From Clostridiaceae bacterium (GTDB taxonomy: Bacteria > Bacillota > Clostridia > Oscillospirales > Acutalibacteraceae): DNA of 23,718 nucleotides. Of the stretch, positions 22,753-23,718 are shown piece by piece; the first letter of the stretch is position 1, and each line of letters opens with the position of its first letter. Location of the stretch: the NCBI GenBank assembly GCA_016297555.1, contig JAEDGK010000020.1, positions 1-23,718 on the forward strand, in the 5' to 3' direction. Made by a program: the position numbers and the translations under genes. The notes under the pieces are model-generated. The model had not been told where the DNA came from. It did not search any database and saw only the letters and a list, made by a program, of their open reading frames with translations.

Positions 22753-23694
22753 TTAATAATAATGTTCAACCAAATAGTCAAGCCATATTTTGCAATATTT
22801 TTTGTTCATATGAACTCCGTCGCTCGCCGCCTCGGCGGGAAGAGCGCCTTCGGAATTTTTCAGAGCTTCGGCGGGCGCAATGTAATGAACGTTTTCGTCA
22901 GCCGCAAGCTGTTTGATTTTTTCGTTAAGATTGTTTATGGCGTCATTGTTGCAGCCGTATTCGTTTTTGGCAGAAGCTTCGCTGCTTATCGGAAGAATCG
23001 ATTGCAGATATATCTCTGCCTCGGGAACTCTTTCTCTGACCGCGTCGATTACCTTTGCGTATTTCTTTATGAAAACGCTTGTGTTAGGCCAGCCGCACTC
23101 ATTGTCACCGAGCATAATATACACTCTGTCAAAATGCTTGCCGTTAAGCTCATCGATAACGGGAACGCTGCTGCCGGGAGCGGATTTTGTAAAAATGGTG
23201 TCAACATTCAAGCCGACGGCAGCATAGACGTTTTTCACAAGCCCGTAGCTTTTCAGTGCTAAAACTCTTGAATTTCCGATAAAAGCGCAGTTATCAAAGC
23301 AACTGTAATCTCCGGGAGTAACGGGAACGGTAGTTGTCTTTCCGTTAAAACTCGGAAGAGTAAACAGCGGATTTCGCTGTGTGGCTTTGTCGGTTTCGGA
23401 TTTGGGAGGAACGGAAGCGGTCTGCGTCTTCTTTGCCGTTGTCTTAATGTCGGTCTGAGGATTTGTTTCGGAAGCGGCGGTTGACAGCGTTTGCGAAACG
23501 GTTTCGGTTAAAAATTCGGTTATTCTTTTCGTCAGAGTACTGCGCTCGGCTGTTTGCTCCGCAGAATGAAAATAAGTGTTGCTTTCGGATGATGCGTCGG
23601 GCAAAAGAAATTTTGCTCCGGCTATGCAAACCGCTGTAATTATTATAACGCCGCTGATTATATATATAAATTTATTTTTAGAATTATGTGACAT
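22753..23694 (-). CDS. Membrane-anchored SGNH/GDSL-type hydrolase
   Basis: A 313-residue surface protein. A single N-terminal membrane segment (about residues 9-31) is followed by a long Ser/Thr/Lys-rich linker (about 34-128) and an SGNH hydrolase domain. Block I is FIGNSR (Ser142), in which the usual GDS is GNS. Block III is LGDNEC (Asn198) and block V is DGVH (Asp292, His295), so Ser, Asn and His of the SGNH set are present. The frame opens at a TTG at 23709, but GAGGAG there is the ribosome binding site and the ATG at 23694 is the start. It is the first visible gene of the acylation operon. It could be an acetylesterase or a transferase that uses acyl groups delivered by the MBOAT protein. 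Confidence 0.85.
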   Translation of the reverse strand: MSHNSKNKFIYIISGVIIITAVCIAGAKFLLPDASSESNTYFHSAEQTAERSTLTKRITEFLTETVSQTLSTAASETNPQTDIKTTAKKTQTASVPPKSETDKATQRNPLFTLPSFNGKTTTVPVTPGDYSCFDNCAFIGNSRVLALKSYGLVKNVYAAVGLNVDTIFTKSAPGSSVPVIDELNGKHFDRVYIMLGDNECGWPNTSVFIKKYAKVIDAVRERVPEAEIYLQSILPISSEASAKNEYGCNNDAINNLNEKIKQLAADENVHYIAPAEALKNSEGALPAEAASDGVHMNKKYCKIWLDYLVEHYY

Positions 23695-23718
23695 TTTTGT
23701 GCTCCTCAATCAGGATAA

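Noticed and set aside
22753..23262. Open + strand frame across the SGNH gene (22660-23262)
   Set aside because: Antisense to a gene with clear SGNH motifs and spanning two opposite genes; no independent signals.
1..23718. CRISPR arrays, tRNA or rRNA genes, insertion sequences, phage or defence genes
   Set aside because: No direct repeat series, no tRNA-like cloverleaf core and no transposase or integrase motif was seen in any frame. The window reads as core chromosome plus a surface polysaccharide operon.

Overview
This window looks like chromosome from a spore-forming, Gram-positive Clostridia-type bacterium, probably a gut Oscillospiraceae/Ruminococcaceae relative. The evidence is the Firmicutes gene order yicC-remA-gmk-rpoZ-priA-def-fmt-(zinc peptidase)-rsmB-rlmN-stp-prkC-rsgA followed by a short spoVM gene, the AGGAGG-type ribosome binding sites, the tight overlapping genes and the moderate GC content. 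The taxonomic call is inference from gene content.

Region 1 (about 1-13730, + strand) is a housekeeping superoperon. It encodes a YicC-family RNase, the matrix regulator RemA, guanylate kinase, RNA polymerase omega, PriA helicase, peptide deformylase and methionyl-tRNA formyltransferase, a YugP-like membrane zinc peptidase, the rRNA methyltransferases RsmB and RlmN, a PP2C phosphatase with a PASTA Ser/Thr kinase, and the ribosome-assembly GTPase RsgA. Many genes overlap or nearly touch. After rsgA come two very short genes: a 46-aa membrane protein and a 29-aa SpoVM. A DUF3842-type protein follows. Compared with the Bacillus order, coaBC, rpe and thiN are absent and the zinc peptidase is inserted.

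Region 2 (13710-14404, + strand) is an independent unit. A sigma-A-like promoter inside the end of the DUF3842 gene drives a roughly 115-nt leader that ends in a strong intrinsic terminator. The T-tract abuts the ribosome binding site of an ECF-transporter S component. This layout suggests an attenuator or riboswitch of a class I cannot identify.

Region 3 (14450-19488, - strand) is an arginine/pyrimidine unit, argF followed by carB. The carB frame does not stop at the usual place: it continues into a complete diaminopimelate epimerase (DapF) domain, giving a 1345-residue CarB-DapF fusion. The DapF part keeps most family motifs but has Gly where the first catalytic Cys is expected. A near-perfect ArgR operator covers the -10 element of the argF promoter, so the fused epimerase domain appears to be under arginine control. 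A bidirectional terminator at 14413-14443 separates this unit from the convergent region 2.

Region 4 (19587-23694, - strand, continuing past the window edge) is a cell-surface polysaccharide modification operon. It encodes an SGNH hydrolase with an N-terminal anchor, a DUF4358-type lipoprotein, an MBOAT O-acyltransferase and a DHHW (AlgX/AlgJ-like) protein. A candidate 32-aa ORF overlaps the DHHW stop codon by ATGA, and an intrinsic terminator follows. No tRNA, rRNA, CRISPR array, insertion sequence or phage gene was seen.
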